Assembly (NCBI GenBank): GCA_963753585.1
Contig: CAVWCU010000001.1
Coordinates: forward strand, 124,001 to 188,000
DNA length: 64,000 nt
Direction of reading: 5' to 3'
DNA from: VRUE01 sp963753585
Lineage (GTDB): Bacteria; Actinomycetota; Thermoleophilia; Solirubrobacterales; 70-9
The number at the start of each line of letters is the position of its first letter. Position 1 is the stretch's first letter. The notes beneath the pieces were generated by a model. It was not told the origin of the DNA. It saw only the letters and a program-made list of their open reading frames with translations, and ran no database searches. A program made the translations under genes and the position numbers. Below are positions 15,640-24,867 of this stretch, one piece after another.

Positions 15640-16005
15640 GTGGAGGGCAGGTCCGAGACCCAAGATCAGCACGCTGAGAACGTCAGTCGGGGCGCAAGTG
15701 GCGTCTGCCCGCATTTTCATGCGGCAATAGAGCTGATCGGCAAGCGCTGGACCGGGGCCATCCTCTCCAGCCTGACGGACGGGCCGTTGCGCTTCGGCGA
15801 GTTGGCGAGAGCGATCCCGGGGCTCTCGGACCGGCTGCTCTCGCAGCGACTGCGCGAGCTCGAGCGCGAGGACCTGGTCGAGCGCACGGTCGAGCCGGGG
15901 ACTCCGGTGAAAGTGACTTACTCCTTGACCCGTAAGGGTGCCGACCTGCGCCCGGCGATCTACGAGCTCAAGCAGTGGGCAAACCGCTGGCACGAGACCA
16001 CCTGA
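15640..16005 (+). CDS. HxlR-family transcriptional regulator
   Basis: A 121-residue winged-helix regulator. The hallmark CPHFHAAIELIGKRWTGAIL (about residues 23-42) with FGELARAIPGLSDRLLSQRL as recognition region is the HxlR (DUF24) fold. The cysteine at about residue 23 is the position used as thiol sensor in YodB and HypR, which respond to electrophiles and disulphide stress, so redox sensing is possible. The GTG at 15640 is used for lack of an ATG; a later start inside the N-terminal tail would not affect the domain. It lies 19 bp upstream of xseA on the same strand. No obvious target gene besides itself. Confidence 0.87.
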   Translation: MEGRSETQDQHAENVSRGASGVCPHFHAAIELIGKRWTGAILSSLTDGPLRFGELARAIPGLSDRLLSQRLRELEREDLVERTVEPGTPVKVTYSLTRKGADLRPAIYELKQWANRWHETT

Positions 16006-16024
16006 CGTACGGTTAGCCTCAGGA

Positions 16025-17308
16025 ATGGATCTGCCGGGCCCCTTTCCCGTAGGGCGTTACGCCCGCAAGCTGGAGGAGGAGATGCGCCGCCGCGCCCGCG
16101 TGTCGCTGATCGGCGAGGTGACCGGTCTCAGTCGCAGTAAGGCGCAGGCCTACTTCGAGCTGCGCGATAGCGAGGGGGCGGTTCCGTGCACGATCTGGCT
16201 CAACGAGCTGGAGAAGCTCGAGCTTCCCGAGGGGGGCCTCCGCGACGGCACCGAAGTCGTGATCGCCGGCGGTCCGGACTACTACCGCGGCAGCGCCCAG
16301 GCCTCGCCGTCCTTCAGCTTTCGCGCGACCCATATTCGCCTCGCAGGCGTTGGCGATCTGTTGGCGCGGCTGGATGCCCTGCGCAAGCAGTTGAGGGCAG
16401 AGGGGCTCTTCGAGCTGCAGAAGCAGCTGGCGCGGCCGATGCTGCCTAAGGCGATCGGCGTGGTCACGGCTGAATCGGGGGCCGCGCGACGCGACCTCCT
16501 GGCCGGGCTCGAGCGGCGTGGCTGGCGGGGCACCGTCGTCTGGGCTTTCGCGCCGGTGCAGGATCGCCATGCCGCCCCGGCGATCGCGGCCGCGGTGCAG
16601 GGACTGGCGGCGCAGCCCGAGGTGGAGGCGATCGTCGTCACCCGCGGCGGCGGCAGCCTTGCCGACCTTTGGGCTTTCTGCGACGAGACGCTCTGCCGCA
16701 CGGTGGCGATGCTGCGCGTGCCGGTGATCAGCGCGGTCGGTCACGAGCGCGACTCGACCCTGATCGACGACGTCGCCGCGGTCGCCTGCTCGACACCCAC
16801 CCACGCCGCCGAGGCGGCGGTCCCGCTCGATTGCGGCGCGGCCCGGGGGGCGCTCGACCGCAGCGCCGCGGTGCTGCGCCGTGCGGCCGGCGGCGCGGTG
16901 CGGGCACGGACGCCGCATCTCGTCGCCCTCGCTCGCGGGCCGGCGAGGGGGCTTCGGCGTGAGCACCTCGCCCTCAACCAGAAGACGCGTGAGATCCGGG
17001 CCGCCTCCGAACGCGGCATCGCCGAGCGGCTCGGCTTCCAGCGCCGCCTCGCCGGCGTGGTCCTCGAGAGGGCGCGCCGCCGCGCTTCGGGGCCGGACAT
17101 GGAACGGCGTCGCGAGGCCCTGCGGCGGGCAGAGGTCGCGCTTCGTGCCCATGAACCGGAGCGCACCCTCGAGCGCGGCTACGCCCTGGTCGAGGCAGGT
17201 GACGGGGCGGCGGTCACCAGTGCCCGCGATGCGACCGCCGCCGGGCGCGTCAGACTGCGCTTCTCCGACGGCAGAGTAGGCGCCAGGATCGAGGAGGAGG
17301 GGGATTGA
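16025..17308 (+). CDS. xseA: Exodeoxyribonuclease VII large subunit
   Basis: Catalytic subunit of exonuclease VII, which degrades single-stranded DNA from both ends. At 427 residues it has an N-terminal OB-fold (VSLIGEVTGLSRSKAQAYFEL), the nuclease core with VVTRGGGSLADLWAF and PVISAVGHERDSTLIDDVA, and a long C-terminal coiled coil that binds XseB. The ATG at 16025 fits the conserved N-terminus (PFPVGRYARKLEEEM); the longer reading from 15938 lies inside the HxlR gene. xseB starts within its stop codon, so the two subunits are translationally coupled. Confidence 0.95.
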   Translation: MDLPGPFPVGRYARKLEEEMRRRARVSLIGEVTGLSRSKAQAYFELRDSEGAVPCTIWLNELEKLELPEGGLRDGTEVVIAGGPDYYRGSAQASPSFSFRATHIRLAGVGDLLARLDALRKQLRAEGLFELQKQLARPMLPKAIGVVTAESGAARRDLLAGLERRGWRGTVVWAFAPVQDRHAAPAIAAAVQGLAAQPEVEAIVVTRGGGSLADLWAFCDETLCRTVAMLRVPVISAVGHERDSTLIDDVAAVACSTPTHAAEAAVPLDCGAARGALDRSAAVLRRAAGGAVRARTPHLVALARGPARGLRREHLALNQKTREIRAASERGIAERLGFQRRLAGVVLERARRRASGPDMERRREALRRAEVALRAHEPERTLERGYALVEAGDGAAVTSARDATAAGRVRLRFSDGRVGARIEEEGD

Positions 17309-17529
17309 CGGACAAGCCCGAGAGCTATGAGGTCGCGGTCGAGAGGCTGGAGCGGATCATCGACCGCCTCGACTCCGGTCAGGCCGGCCTGCGCGAGACC
17401 CTCGACCTCTGCAAAGAGGGCCGCGAGCTGGTCACCTACTGCGCCGGCGAGCTGGACGCCGTCGGCGAGGGGCTGAAGGAGCTGAAGCTGGACGAGCTGG
17501 CCACCAAGCTCGACACCGGAACGCTCTGA
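17305..17529 (+). CDS. xseB: Exodeoxyribonuclease VII small subunit
   Basis: Small helical subunit that assembles on the coiled coil of XseA. The 74 residues match the family: SYEVAVERLERIIDRLDSGQ, then LRETLDLCKEGRELVTYC. The start is TTG at 17305, overlapping the xseA TGA, with GAGGAGGAGGGGG upstream as ribosome-binding site. It is the last gene of the unit; the dispersed 62-bp repeat begins 11 bp after its stop. Confidence 0.93.
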   Translation: MTDKPESYEVAVERLERIIDRLDSGQAGLRETLDLCKEGRELVTYCAGELDAVGEGLKELKLDELATKLDTGTL

Positions 17530-17540
17530 CCGGCGCTTGC

Positions 17541-17602
17541 CGGCGTCCTCAGTCGCTCACGTGCAGAGCACGCTTCGCTCCCTGCGTCCTTGGCCTGCTT
17601 GG
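17541..17602 (+). repeat. 62-bp dispersed repeat, copy A
   Basis: One of three 62-bp copies in the window, the same length without indels (others at 48280-48341 and, inverted, 50763-50824). It differs from copy C at about 3 positions. The core contains the short hairpin CGTGC-AGA-GCACG. It sits between the converging ends of xseB and the addA-like locus, so it may be a shared bidirectional 3'-end element. Confidence 0.8.
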
Positions 17603-18130
17603 TCAGAGCGCCCCGCTGAGCGTGTTGATCTTTTCTTCGAGCCCTCGGCGGGCGGCCGCTAGCTCGTCTGGCCCCCAACGTGTGATGACCGGCTCCTCGG
17701 GGCGCTCGAGGAAGACGTAGGCGAGCTCGACCTCCGGTGCGCCGCGGGCCTCGGCGACGGCGATCGCGTAGATCGCCTGCTGGATCTCGTAGCGCGCCGT
17801 CAGCTCGGCTGTGTCCCGGCCGTCGACCCTGTCGGTCTTGTAGTCGACGATCAGCGGCGGGCGCCCATCCGCCTCCACCAGCAGGTCGATCGAGCCGCGC
17901 AGGACGGTGTCGGCGACTTCGACCAGTAGCGGCACCTCTACCCGGCAGCGCTCCGCGTCCCGGACGCGCTCGGCAAAGAAGCTCGAGCCCAGCCAGGCTT
18001 GGACCGGCGCCAGAAGCTCTCCTGCGGCGGACGGCGAGCGCCATCCGTGTCTCTTGCGCTCCACTCGAGTAGCTCGTGCACCGCGATGCCTCTCGCGGCA
18101 CCCGCCTCCTTCTCCGAATCGACATCCCCC
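17603..18130 (-). pseudogene. Frameshifted C-terminal nuclease domain of the AddA-like gene
   Basis: Downstream of the helicase stop the reading continues in other frames. One frame gives GIAVHELLEWS (about 18095-18061), the linker always seen before RecB-type nucleases. A different frame gives, from about 18064 to 17603, a PD-(D/E)xK nuclease with GSIDLLVEADG and LIVDYKTDRV, then a proper stop. So at least two frame changes within about 100 bp separate the helicase from its nuclease. Either the gene is decaying or this stretch contains base-call errors. The nuclease motifs themselves are intact. A stand-alone nuclease starting at GTG 18064 is possible but would lack the conserved N-terminal helix. 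Confidence 0.65.
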
Positions 18131-20905
18131 TCAGCGCGGAGGGACGAGTCGGGAGCTGCGCTCCTCGAATTCCGAGATCGCCGTGTAGGAGAGCGGCCGC
18201 CGGGGCGCCCTGGCCTTTCTTGCCGCGACCAGCGGCGCCGCCCCCTCGCCGGCGTCCCGCTCAGGGCCTGGCGCCTTCCTCACCGCGGCCAGGTCCCTCG
18301 CCCGCTCCGCCGAGGCGAGGTTCACGCGAACGGCGATCTCCGACGGTGGGAACGAAGCGTCCAGGCCTGGCCTCGGCTCGGGAGCCGCGATCTCGATGCT
18401 CGAGTCGCGCTCGCGGTCGATGTCGAAGCCGGCGACGATCCGCTCGATCACGGGCAGGCCGTGGCTCTGGCGGGACGGGGGGGAGGGGTTGACCACCCCG
18501 CTCAGCAGTAGCCGTGCGCGGGCTCGTGTCGCGCCGACGTGGAAGAGGCGGAGCTCCTCCTCGGCGTCTCGCCTCTGGGCGTCCTCGCCGAGCTCGCGCT
18601 GCGCGTAGAGGTTGATCCCGCGGGCCCCGAGCCGGCGCAGCTGCATCCCCACGCGCGGCGCCTCGGGCTCGTGCCCGATGGTGAGCAGGGGGGTGCGCCC
18701 GGGGGGGAGGAGGCTGCGTGAGAGGTGGGGGATCGCGACCACGTCGAACTCGAGCCCCTTGGCGCTGTGGATCGTCATGATCCTGACCCCGTCATGGCCC
18801 TCCAGGGCCGTCGCGGCCTGTGCGTCGGCGTCGGCGTCGGCGCGGGCCGCGAGGAAGTCGAGCAGGCCACGCAGGTCGCGGCCTTCGCTGGCCTCGAACT
18901 CGGCGGCGAGGCGCATCAGCTTGCGCACGTTGGCGAAGCGAGCCTCGCCGGCAGGGCGCATCAGCACTGCCAGGTCGTAGCCGGTCTCCGTCACCGCGGC
19001 GTCGATCAGGCCAGCGAGGGAGAGCGAGGTGGCACGACGGCGCAGCGCGACGATCCGCTCGGCGAACGTGCGCAGGAGCGAGCGCTCCGCCGCGGGGATC
19101 TGCTCGAGCCGCTCCCCGTCGACGCCCTCGTCTTCCCCCGCGTCCGCCGCCAGCGCCACGGCCGGCCAGAGATGCCGGTTCCTGCCCGCCGCCGCTCGCA
19201 GCAGCCAGAGCGTGTCGGGCGCCACTCCGCAGGCGGGTGAGGCGAGCGCCCCGAGCAGCGCCTGGTCGTCGAGCGGGTTGCAGATCGTCGCCAGCAGGGC
19301 GCAGACGTCGGCAACCTGCTGTTGGGACCAGTAGCCGCGGCCGCCGACGACGTAGGGGCGCAGGCCGGCCCGTTCCAGGGAGTCCTCGTGAGCGTCGAGG
19401 CGGGTGAAGGCCCGCAGCAGCACGACCATCGCGCCGCGCTCAACGCCCTGGTCGGCAAGCTCGCGGAGCCTCGAGGCGAGGAAGCGGGCCTCGGCCAGCT
19501 GGTTGGCGGGCGTGCGGGCGTCGGTCGTCGGATCGAGCTGGATCTCCTCGCCGGACCAGCCCTCGCGGCCGGTGAGCAGCACCTCCACCGCCGGCCCGTC
19601 TCCCGGCGGCAGCGGATGGTGGGGTGCGGCACCGACCCGCAGCGGCACGTAGTCGTCCAGCAGCTGCCGTCCGATTGCGTTGACGGCCCCGATCACCTCG
19701 GGGCGAGAGCGGAAGTTGCCGCTCAGGGGGATCGCCTCCGCCGCGGCGCTCGCCTTGATCGCCTGCCGCCGTTCGCGGAAGACGTCGAGGTCTGCGTGCC
19801 TGAAGCCGTAGATCGACTGCAGCTCGTCGCCCACGGTCATCAGCTGTGTCTGCGGACCGCGCAGCGCCTCGATCAGGCGCAGCTGGAGCCGGTTGGTGTC
19901 CTGGAACTCGTCGACGAGGAGATGGCTGAACCTGCTCTGGTAGGCGGCCCCTGTCTCGGTCCGCTCGAGCAGCCGCACCGCGAGCAGCTGCAGGTCCTCG
20001 AAGTCGATCCCCGCGCGCCGCTGCTTGCCCACCTCGAAGCGCTCGGAGAACAGCCGCAGGAGCTCGGCGACGTGCCGGTAGGCCAGTCCCCCCTCACCGG
20101 CCTCGGCGACGCGGCTCACCGCCGCTTCGATCGCCTCCTTGTAGACGGCCATCGGACTCGCCTTGCTGGTCGTCCGCAGCGACGCCAGCTCGCCGAGGCC
20201 CGGGGGGCCCTGCGCCCCGTCCAGGAGGGCCAGTGCCCGCTCGAGCAACCCGTGGTTGGCGCTGCCGGGCTTCAGCTCCGCGATCGTCTCGGCGGCGGCC
20301 TCGGCGGCGCGTCTCAAAGCCGCCGGCACGTCCGGCGGGGGCGGCTCGGGAAGCCGCGGCTCGTCTTCGCCGCGGCTGCGCAGCTCGGCGTGCACGCCGA
20401 GCACGATCCCTCGCAACCCGGCGATGTCGAACGCTGCCACGGTGTTCTCGCGATCGCGATCGCCTCCCACCAGGAAGGCCTCCAGCGCCTCGTCGAATGC
20501 CTCGGCGGCCGCCCGCTCTGCCTCCGGGGCGTCCAGGACGCGGAAGCGGGGATCGATGCCGACCGCCACCGGGTGGGCAGAGAGCAGGCGGTTGCAGAAG
20601 CCGTGGATCGTCGTCACCCAGGAGCCACCGAGCCCGGGCAGCAGCCCGCGGGCGCGCTCGGAGCCCGACTCGGCGCGGCGCTCGATCTCGGCGCGGATCC
20701 GCTGGCGCAGCTCGGCCGCGGCCTTGTCGGTGAAGGTGAAGGCGAGGATCGCGTCAGGGGAGATTCCCTGCTCGCAGGCCAGCTGGCAGTAGCGATCGAC
20801 GATGACCCCGGTCTTGCCGGTCCCGGCCCCGGCCTCGACCAGGACCTCGGTGCCCGTCGCCTCGATCGCGGCTCGCTGTTCGGGGGTCGGTCGCCGCTCG
20901 CTCAT
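18131..20905 (-). CDS. AddA-like UvrD/Rep-family DNA helicase
   Basis: Superfamily 1A helicase of the AddA/RecB type, for processing double-strand DNA ends. Motifs in order: Walker A EAGAGTGKTGVI (near residue 23), TTIHGFCNRLLSAHP (Ia), LLVDEFQDTNRLQ (Walker B), VGDELQSIYGFRHAD (III), IMTIHSAKGLEFDVV (V), LFHVGATRARARLLL (VI). The reading ends at LSYTAISEFEERSSRL then a stop, exactly where the nuclease domain should begin. The start is ATG 20905 (SERRPTPEQRAAIE) with AGAGG 7 bp upstream, giving 924 residues. It lies directly behind the addB-like gene, as in AddAB operons. Whether the protein works without its nuclease is unknown. Confidence 0.85.
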   Translation of the reverse strand: MSERRPTPEQRAAIEATGTEVLVEAGAGTGKTGVIVDRYCQLACEQGISPDAILAFTFTDKAAAELRQRIRAEIERRAESGSERARGLLPGLGGSWVTTIHGFCNRLLSAHPVAVGIDPRFRVLDAPEAERAAAEAFDEALEAFLVGGDRDRENTVAAFDIAGLRGIVLGVHAELRSRGEDEPRLPEPPPPDVPAALRRAAEAAAETIAELKPGSANHGLLERALALLDGAQGPPGLGELASLRTTSKASPMAVYKEAIEAAVSRVAEAGEGGLAYRHVAELLRLFSERFEVGKQRRAGIDFEDLQLLAVRLLERTETGAAYQSRFSHLLVDEFQDTNRLQLRLIEALRGPQTQLMTVGDELQSIYGFRHADLDVFRERRQAIKASAAAEAIPLSGNFRSRPEVIGAVNAIGRQLLDDYVPLRVGAAPHHPLPPGDGPAVEVLLTGREGWSGEEIQLDPTTDARTPANQLAEARFLASRLRELADQGVERGAMVVLLRAFTRLDAHEDSLERAGLRPYVVGGRGYWSQQQVADVCALLATICNPLDDQALLGALASPACGVAPDTLWLLRAAAGRNRHLWPAVALAADAGEDEGVDGERLEQIPAAERSLLRTFAERIVALRRRATSLSLAGLIDAAVTETGYDLAVLMRPAGEARFANVRKLMRLAAEFEASEGRDLRGLLDFLAARADADADAQAATALEGHDGVRIMTIHSAKGLEFDVVAIPHLSRSLLPPGRTPLLTIGHEPEAPRVGMQLRRLGARGINLYAQRELGEDAQRRDAEEELRLFHVGATRARARLLLSGVVNPSPPSRQSHGLPVIERIVAGFDIDRERDSSIEIAAPEPRPGLDASFPPSEIAVRVNLASAERARDLAAVRKAPGPERDAGEGAAPLVAARKARAPRRPLSYTAISEFEERSSRLVPPR

Positions 20906-20922
20906 CGAACAACCTCTTGTTC

Positions 20923-20978
20923 GCGCCCCAATCGCCACGGACTCGAACAACCGGCGATCACCGTGACGATTGGGGCGC
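20923..20978. other. Intercistronic hairpin between the addB-like and addA-like genes
   Basis: GCGCCCCAATCG (20923-20934) pairs perfectly with CGATTGGGGCGC (20967-20978), with further ACGG/CCGT pairing inside. It begins directly after the addB-like stop and ends 18 bp before the addA-like start. It may attenuate or stabilise the downstream message. Confidence 0.5.
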
Positions 20979-23978
20979 TCACTGTTCGTCTTCCTCTGCG
21001 GCCACGGGCTCGACCGGTGCCCGGTCGCGGCGGCAGATCGGCGCGAAGTCGCAGAACGGCGGGCAGATGCCGTGATCTCGCAGACCCTGGCGGGGGCCCG
21101 GGTCGCGATCGATCCGCCCGGCCCGCATCCGGGCGACGATCTCGCCGGCGCGGCGACGGGCGCCGGCGAGCAGCTCCTCCAGCTCCTCGGCGTTCAGCTC
21201 GTCGGTCCTGGAGAGCCCGTACCCGGCGAGGTCGGCTGCGGCGTCCTCGCGCACGAACCCCCGCGGCCGGCGCTCGGAGGTCCCGCGCAGCGGGTGGTAG
21301 AGGCCACCTACGGCTTCCGCCCCCCAGAGATCGGCGACGGCGATCAGGTAGAGCTGCAGCTGCAGCTTCGCCTCCTCCTCGAGCTTTTCCCGCGGGGAGA
21401 CCTTGCTCGAGAGCTTGTAGTCGAGAACGAGGGCACGCCCGTCGGCTGCCCGGTCGACCCGGTCGATCGCTCCGTGCAGGCGCCAGCCGTCGATCTCGAG
21501 CGCCGCCCGCCCGGCCTCCTCGGATTCGGAGAAGCCCTCCTCCAGCAGCCAGGGCTCGAAGCCCCCGGTCTCACGGCCGGCCTCCTCGGCGAGGAAGCGG
21601 GCGAGCAGGCCCTCGACGCGGGCGAGCATCGCCCTCTCGGCCGGGTGCTCGCCAAGCCCTCGCTCCGCCGCGATCTCGCCGAGGAGCTCGCGACTGCGGG
21701 CGAGCCAGGCGTCCAGCGAGCCCGGCCGCGGCAGCGCATCGCCGGCCGGCCTCTCCTCGTAGAGGGAGCAGAGAGCGGCGTGCACGATGCCGCCCTGGAC
21801 GAGCGGGTCGGGAGGCGGGTCGAGCGGCTGGGGGGAGAGCTCATGCGAGACAAACCAGCGGTAGGAGCAGACGTCGAAGCCCTCCAGGGTGGTGCCGCCG
21901 TAGGCGCGTACGTCGCCGAGCGCGGCGAGCACGGATGGGTCCGAGAGCGGCCCCGGCGCCCGCGTCGCGGCCTCCGTGTTGCGGGCGGCCTCCAGCCGGG
22001 CGCCGATCCGGCCGGCGGTCTCGCCCTCGGCCCCGGCCACCGCGAGGAGCCGGTGTGGGTCGGCGCTCGGCCCCCAGGCGGCGATCGCCCGCGCCAGCTC
22101 GGTCTCCGAGGGAGAGTCGGCGACGCGGAAGACGACGTCGGCAAGGTCCCTGCCGCGGGCCTCTTCCTCGGCCGGCTCGAGCAGCTGCCCGACCTCGTCG
22201 AGGAAGGGGGAGGGCGCCTCGGCGGCACCGTTCTCGTCGCTGTCGCGGTGGGAGAGGAAGAGCCGGCGCCTCGGCAGCGCCAGGCAGGCGTGGAACAGGT
22301 AGCGCTCCTCGGCCTGGTTGTCGTGTCGGGGCGACAGGGTCAGCGATTCGCGCTGGCGCTCGCTGAGAAACGGGTCGAGGTATCCCGCGCCGCGCGGGAA
22401 CTCCCCATCCTGCAGAGAGGCGACGAACACGTTGTCGAAGCGCGCCGCCCGCACCCGTCGCGGGTCGGTGATCCTGACCCGGTCCTCGACCGGCCCGCTC
22501 CAGACGCGCACCGAAATTGCGCTCAGCGCCTGCGCGGCCGCTTCCGGGAGCGGCGCCAGGTCGTCGAGCTCGGCGCGCTCGGCCATCGTGGTGGCGATGG
22601 CCCCGGCAGCCCGCATCTCGAGCTCTGAGCCGACGCGGGCGCCCATCGCCGTGGCGAGCGCGGCGAGGTGCGCGGCCAGGTCTCCCGGCCGGCCCGCCGC
22701 CTCGCGGACCCCGGCGACGTCCGCCGGTGGCTCGCCGTGCCTCTCCTCCCAGAGCTGCAGCGCCGCCGCCGCCGTCTGGACCCGGTTGCGGCGGAGCCCG
22801 CGCTCGAACCAGTCGACCCGTTCCGGCGAGACGCCCGAGGGGCCGCGCAGGTAGCGCAGCAGGTCCCTCGCCCGGCCGGTTCCGAGCACCGCTTCCAGCA
22901 GGGCCGCCAGGGAGCCGCCCACCGAGGTGGTCAGGACGGGGACCTCCGCCTCGAGCGCCGTCGGCACTCCGTAGGACTCCAGGACGGAGGCCAGGAGCGG
23001 GCCGCGCCGCGCGGGGTCGCGCACGACGATCGCGATCTGCTCCGGGTCGGTCCCGTCGGCGAGCAGGCGTGCAACCTCGAGGGCGATCGCCTCGGCCTCT
23101 CCGCTTGCGCCGGCGGAGCGCAGGAAGACGAGGCTCTGGTCGAGGGGCCGGCGCTCCGGCTCGGTCGCGCCGAAGGCCCGCTCGAGGTGGAAGAGGAGTG
23201 GGGAGCTCGTGTTGGCGGGGTCGGGCGGGGACTTCTCGACCGAGTCGATCCCGATCTCTTCGAGCGCCTCGAGCAGCGGGGCGCTGCGGGCTGCGAGAGC
23301 CGAGTGCTCCTGCTCGTAGGGCAGCGCCACGGTGACGTCGACGGCCGGCGCCAGCGCCTGGATCAGGTCCAGCTGGTTGCGCGTCAGGTCGTCGAGCCCG
23401 TAGAGGAAGACCGGTCGCCGCCAGAACCCGTTCCCGGCCCTCAGCAGGTCGATCGCCTCGCGTGCGACGCCATGGGTGTCGACCATCCCGAGCCGGTCGC
23501 GCACCTGCGCGTAGCCGGCGAACAGGGTCGCGATGTCGCCGAGGTACGCCGATCCCTCGAGCGTCCCGGCCGCGGCTTCGACGTCCGCCGGCTCCAGCCC
23601 CGCTCCCTGCAGCTCGTCGAACAGGTGCTCCAGCGCCGGCGGAAAGCCGGGCCGCAGGGCGGAGCCCCGCAGCGGGCCGATGTCTCCTCGCCGCTCGGCC
23701 ACCGCCGTCGCGACCGCGCCGAGGCGCTGCGCGGGGGTGAGGACGGCGCCCGGAGGCGCACCGGCCGCCGCGGCCACCGTGGCGAACAGGCCGCCGAAGG
23801 TCATCGCGTCCGCGCCGAGGATCGCGCCGTCCGCGCAGAGCTCGCGCTCGAAGGCGTAGACGTCGTCGAGGGTGGGGACCACGAGCACCGGTTCGCGCTC
23901 CAGCGCGGCGATCAGCCCGCTCCTGATGCGGCCGGCCCGGCCCGAGTTCGGAGGCCCGTGGATCAGCTTCAGCGCCAT
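20979..23978 (-). CDS. AddB-like helicase-nuclease (PD-(D/E)xK exonuclease)
   Basis: Partner of the AddA-like helicase in double-strand break end resection. The 999-residue protein starts with a degenerate Walker A (HGPPNSGRAGRI), followed by helicase-like domains that are probably inactive, as in AddB. The C-terminal nuclease shows DGWRLHGAIDRVDR and ALVLDYKLSS, and the cysteines around it (DVCSYRWF, then CPPFCDFAPIC near residue 970) match the 4Fe-4S cluster that staples the AddB nuclease domain. The ATG at 23978 is clear. The neighbouring helicase, though broken at its end, supports the assignment. No Chi-recognition residues can be judged. Confidence 0.85.
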   Translation of the reverse strand: MALKLIHGPPNSGRAGRIRSGLIAALEREPVLVVPTLDDVYAFERELCADGAILGADAMTFGGLFATVAAAAGAPPGAVLTPAQRLGAVATAVAERRGDIGPLRGSALRPGFPPALEHLFDELQGAGLEPADVEAAAGTLEGSAYLGDIATLFAGYAQVRDRLGMVDTHGVAREAIDLLRAGNGFWRRPVFLYGLDDLTRNQLDLIQALAPAVDVTVALPYEQEHSALAARSAPLLEALEEIGIDSVEKSPPDPANTSSPLLFHLERAFGATEPERRPLDQSLVFLRSAGASGEAEAIALEVARLLADGTDPEQIAIVVRDPARRGPLLASVLESYGVPTALEAEVPVLTTSVGGSLAALLEAVLGTGRARDLLRYLRGPSGVSPERVDWFERGLRRNRVQTAAAALQLWEERHGEPPADVAGVREAAGRPGDLAAHLAALATAMGARVGSELEMRAAGAIATTMAERAELDDLAPLPEAAAQALSAISVRVWSGPVEDRVRITDPRRVRAARFDNVFVASLQDGEFPRGAGYLDPFLSERQRESLTLSPRHDNQAEERYLFHACLALPRRRLFLSHRDSDENGAAEAPSPFLDEVGQLLEPAEEEARGRDLADVVFRVADSPSETELARAIAAWGPSADPHRLLAVAGAEGETAGRIGARLEAARNTEAATRAPGPLSDPSVLAALGDVRAYGGTTLEGFDVCSYRWFVSHELSPQPLDPPPDPLVQGGIVHAALCSLYEERPAGDALPRPGSLDAWLARSRELLGEIAAERGLGEHPAERAMLARVEGLLARFLAEEAGRETGGFEPWLLEEGFSESEEAGRAALEIDGWRLHGAIDRVDRAADGRALVLDYKLSSKVSPREKLEEEAKLQLQLYLIAVADLWGAEAVGGLYHPLRGTSERRPRGFVREDAAADLAGYGLSRTDELNAEELEELLAGARRRAGEIVARMRAGRIDRDPGPRQGLRDHGICPPFCDFAPICRRDRAPVEPVAAEEDEQ

Positions 23979-24076
23979 GCCCTCACCCTATGTCCGCCCC
24001 CGGCGCCCGGCCGCCGCAAACTGCGGTTTCCCAGCGCCGGTTTGGCGTCTTCCGCCCTCTCTAGATTGCACTGCAG

Positions 24077-24532
24077 ATGGCCCTCTGCTTCGTAGACCCA
24101 GCCGACGCGATCCGCACGATCGCGGACTCGATCGGGCGTGAGGCGCGCCGGCAGCTGCTCGGCGAGGCCGTGCGCGCCTGGGTCGACGAGATTCCCGACC
24201 AAGAGCTCGAGACCCATTACGCCAAGGCGCTCTCCGAGCTGGACGAGCACGACCTCTCGATGCTCGCCGCCTGGCACGGCTCGCTCGAGGTCGGCCACCC
24301 CGTTCCCAATCGCGACTTCCTCATGGGTGCCTTCGGCTCACTGGGCGAGAACCGCCGCGAGGCGATGAAGCTCGCCGCCGGCTTCCGCGGCGAGGAGGCC
24401 GTCGACGCCGGGGTCACCGAGGAGGATGCGCTGGAGCTGGTCCTCAGCCTCCTCTCCCCGCCGCGCCAGATGGAGCTGGCCGTGGAGGCCGTGGAGCTCT
24501 ACATCTGGGATCGCGCCGGCTCGGACAACTAG
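24077..24532 (+). CDS. Conserved helical protein of unknown function
   Basis: A 151-residue acidic, mostly helical cytosolic protein without membrane segments, cysteine pairs or a recognised domain. Features include ADSIGREARRQLLGEAVRAW and a C-terminal LVLSLLSPPRQMELAVEAVEL helix. The ATG at 24077 is 15 bp after TAGATT, a likely -10 element, so the leader would be very short. It is divergent from the addB-like gene. Composition and codon use match the neighbours, so it looks like a real resident gene. I do not recognise the family. Confidence 0.65.
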   Translation: MALCFVDPADAIRTIADSIGREARRQLLGEAVRAWVDEIPDQELETHYAKALSELDEHDLSMLAAWHGSLEVGHPVPNRDFLMGAFGSLGENRREAMKLAAGFRGEEAVDAGVTEEDALELVLSLLSPPRQMELAVEAVELYIWDRAGSDN

Positions 24533-24591
24533 GATCTGGCAAGGGAGCCAAGCGACCCGCCCCGGGTTCGGTTTGGGGATGCACGAGTACC

Positions 24592-24618
24592 TTGCAAAGG
24601 CAGAGTAGTTCCTATAAT
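24592..24618 (+). promoter_or_regulatory. Promoter and long leader before the two-helix membrane protein
   Basis: TTGCAA (24592-24597) and a perfect TATAAT (24613-24618) are spaced 15 bp. Transcription from about 24625 would give a leader of roughly 240 nt before the gene at 24868. The region 24533-24867 is AT-richer than its surroundings and holds no convincing gene; a short TTG-started reading at 24592 overlaps the promoter itself and was rejected. A small RNA or leader element cannot be excluded. Confidence 0.55.
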
Positions 24619-24867
24619 TTGTCCAAAATCTGGCTAGGCGGCAAATTGGGAGAACTGTGTTTTTGGGCGGAGGCGGCGGGTTGCCTCCCTTTCAGCCCGG
24701 GCTCCTCCGAAAGCGAACCATCCCAGGACGTGATGCCGCGAAAACGGAGAGGAGCCCCAGTCGCATTGCTCGATCGCGCTGCGCACAGGTCCGACCTCTC
24801 TTGTCTCGTCTGTTGATGTAGGGCGCAATCGCCGCTCGGGCGGACCGAAGGGGAGGGAGATGAAGCT

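Noticed and set aside
17541..17602. tRNA or small insertion sequence as source of the 62-bp repeat
   Set aside because: No cloverleaf, CCA end, terminal inverted repeats or target duplications could be seen.
19322..22366. Over 1000-codon plus-strand frame opposite the addA/addB-like genes
   Set aside because: Arg/Gly/Ala-rich antisense reading; helicase and nuclease motifs on the minus strand account for the region.
24592..24816. Short TTG-started gene upstream of the two-helix membrane protein
   Set aside because: Its start coincides with the -35 hexamer of a good promoter, so it would not be on the transcript; composition is not protein-like.
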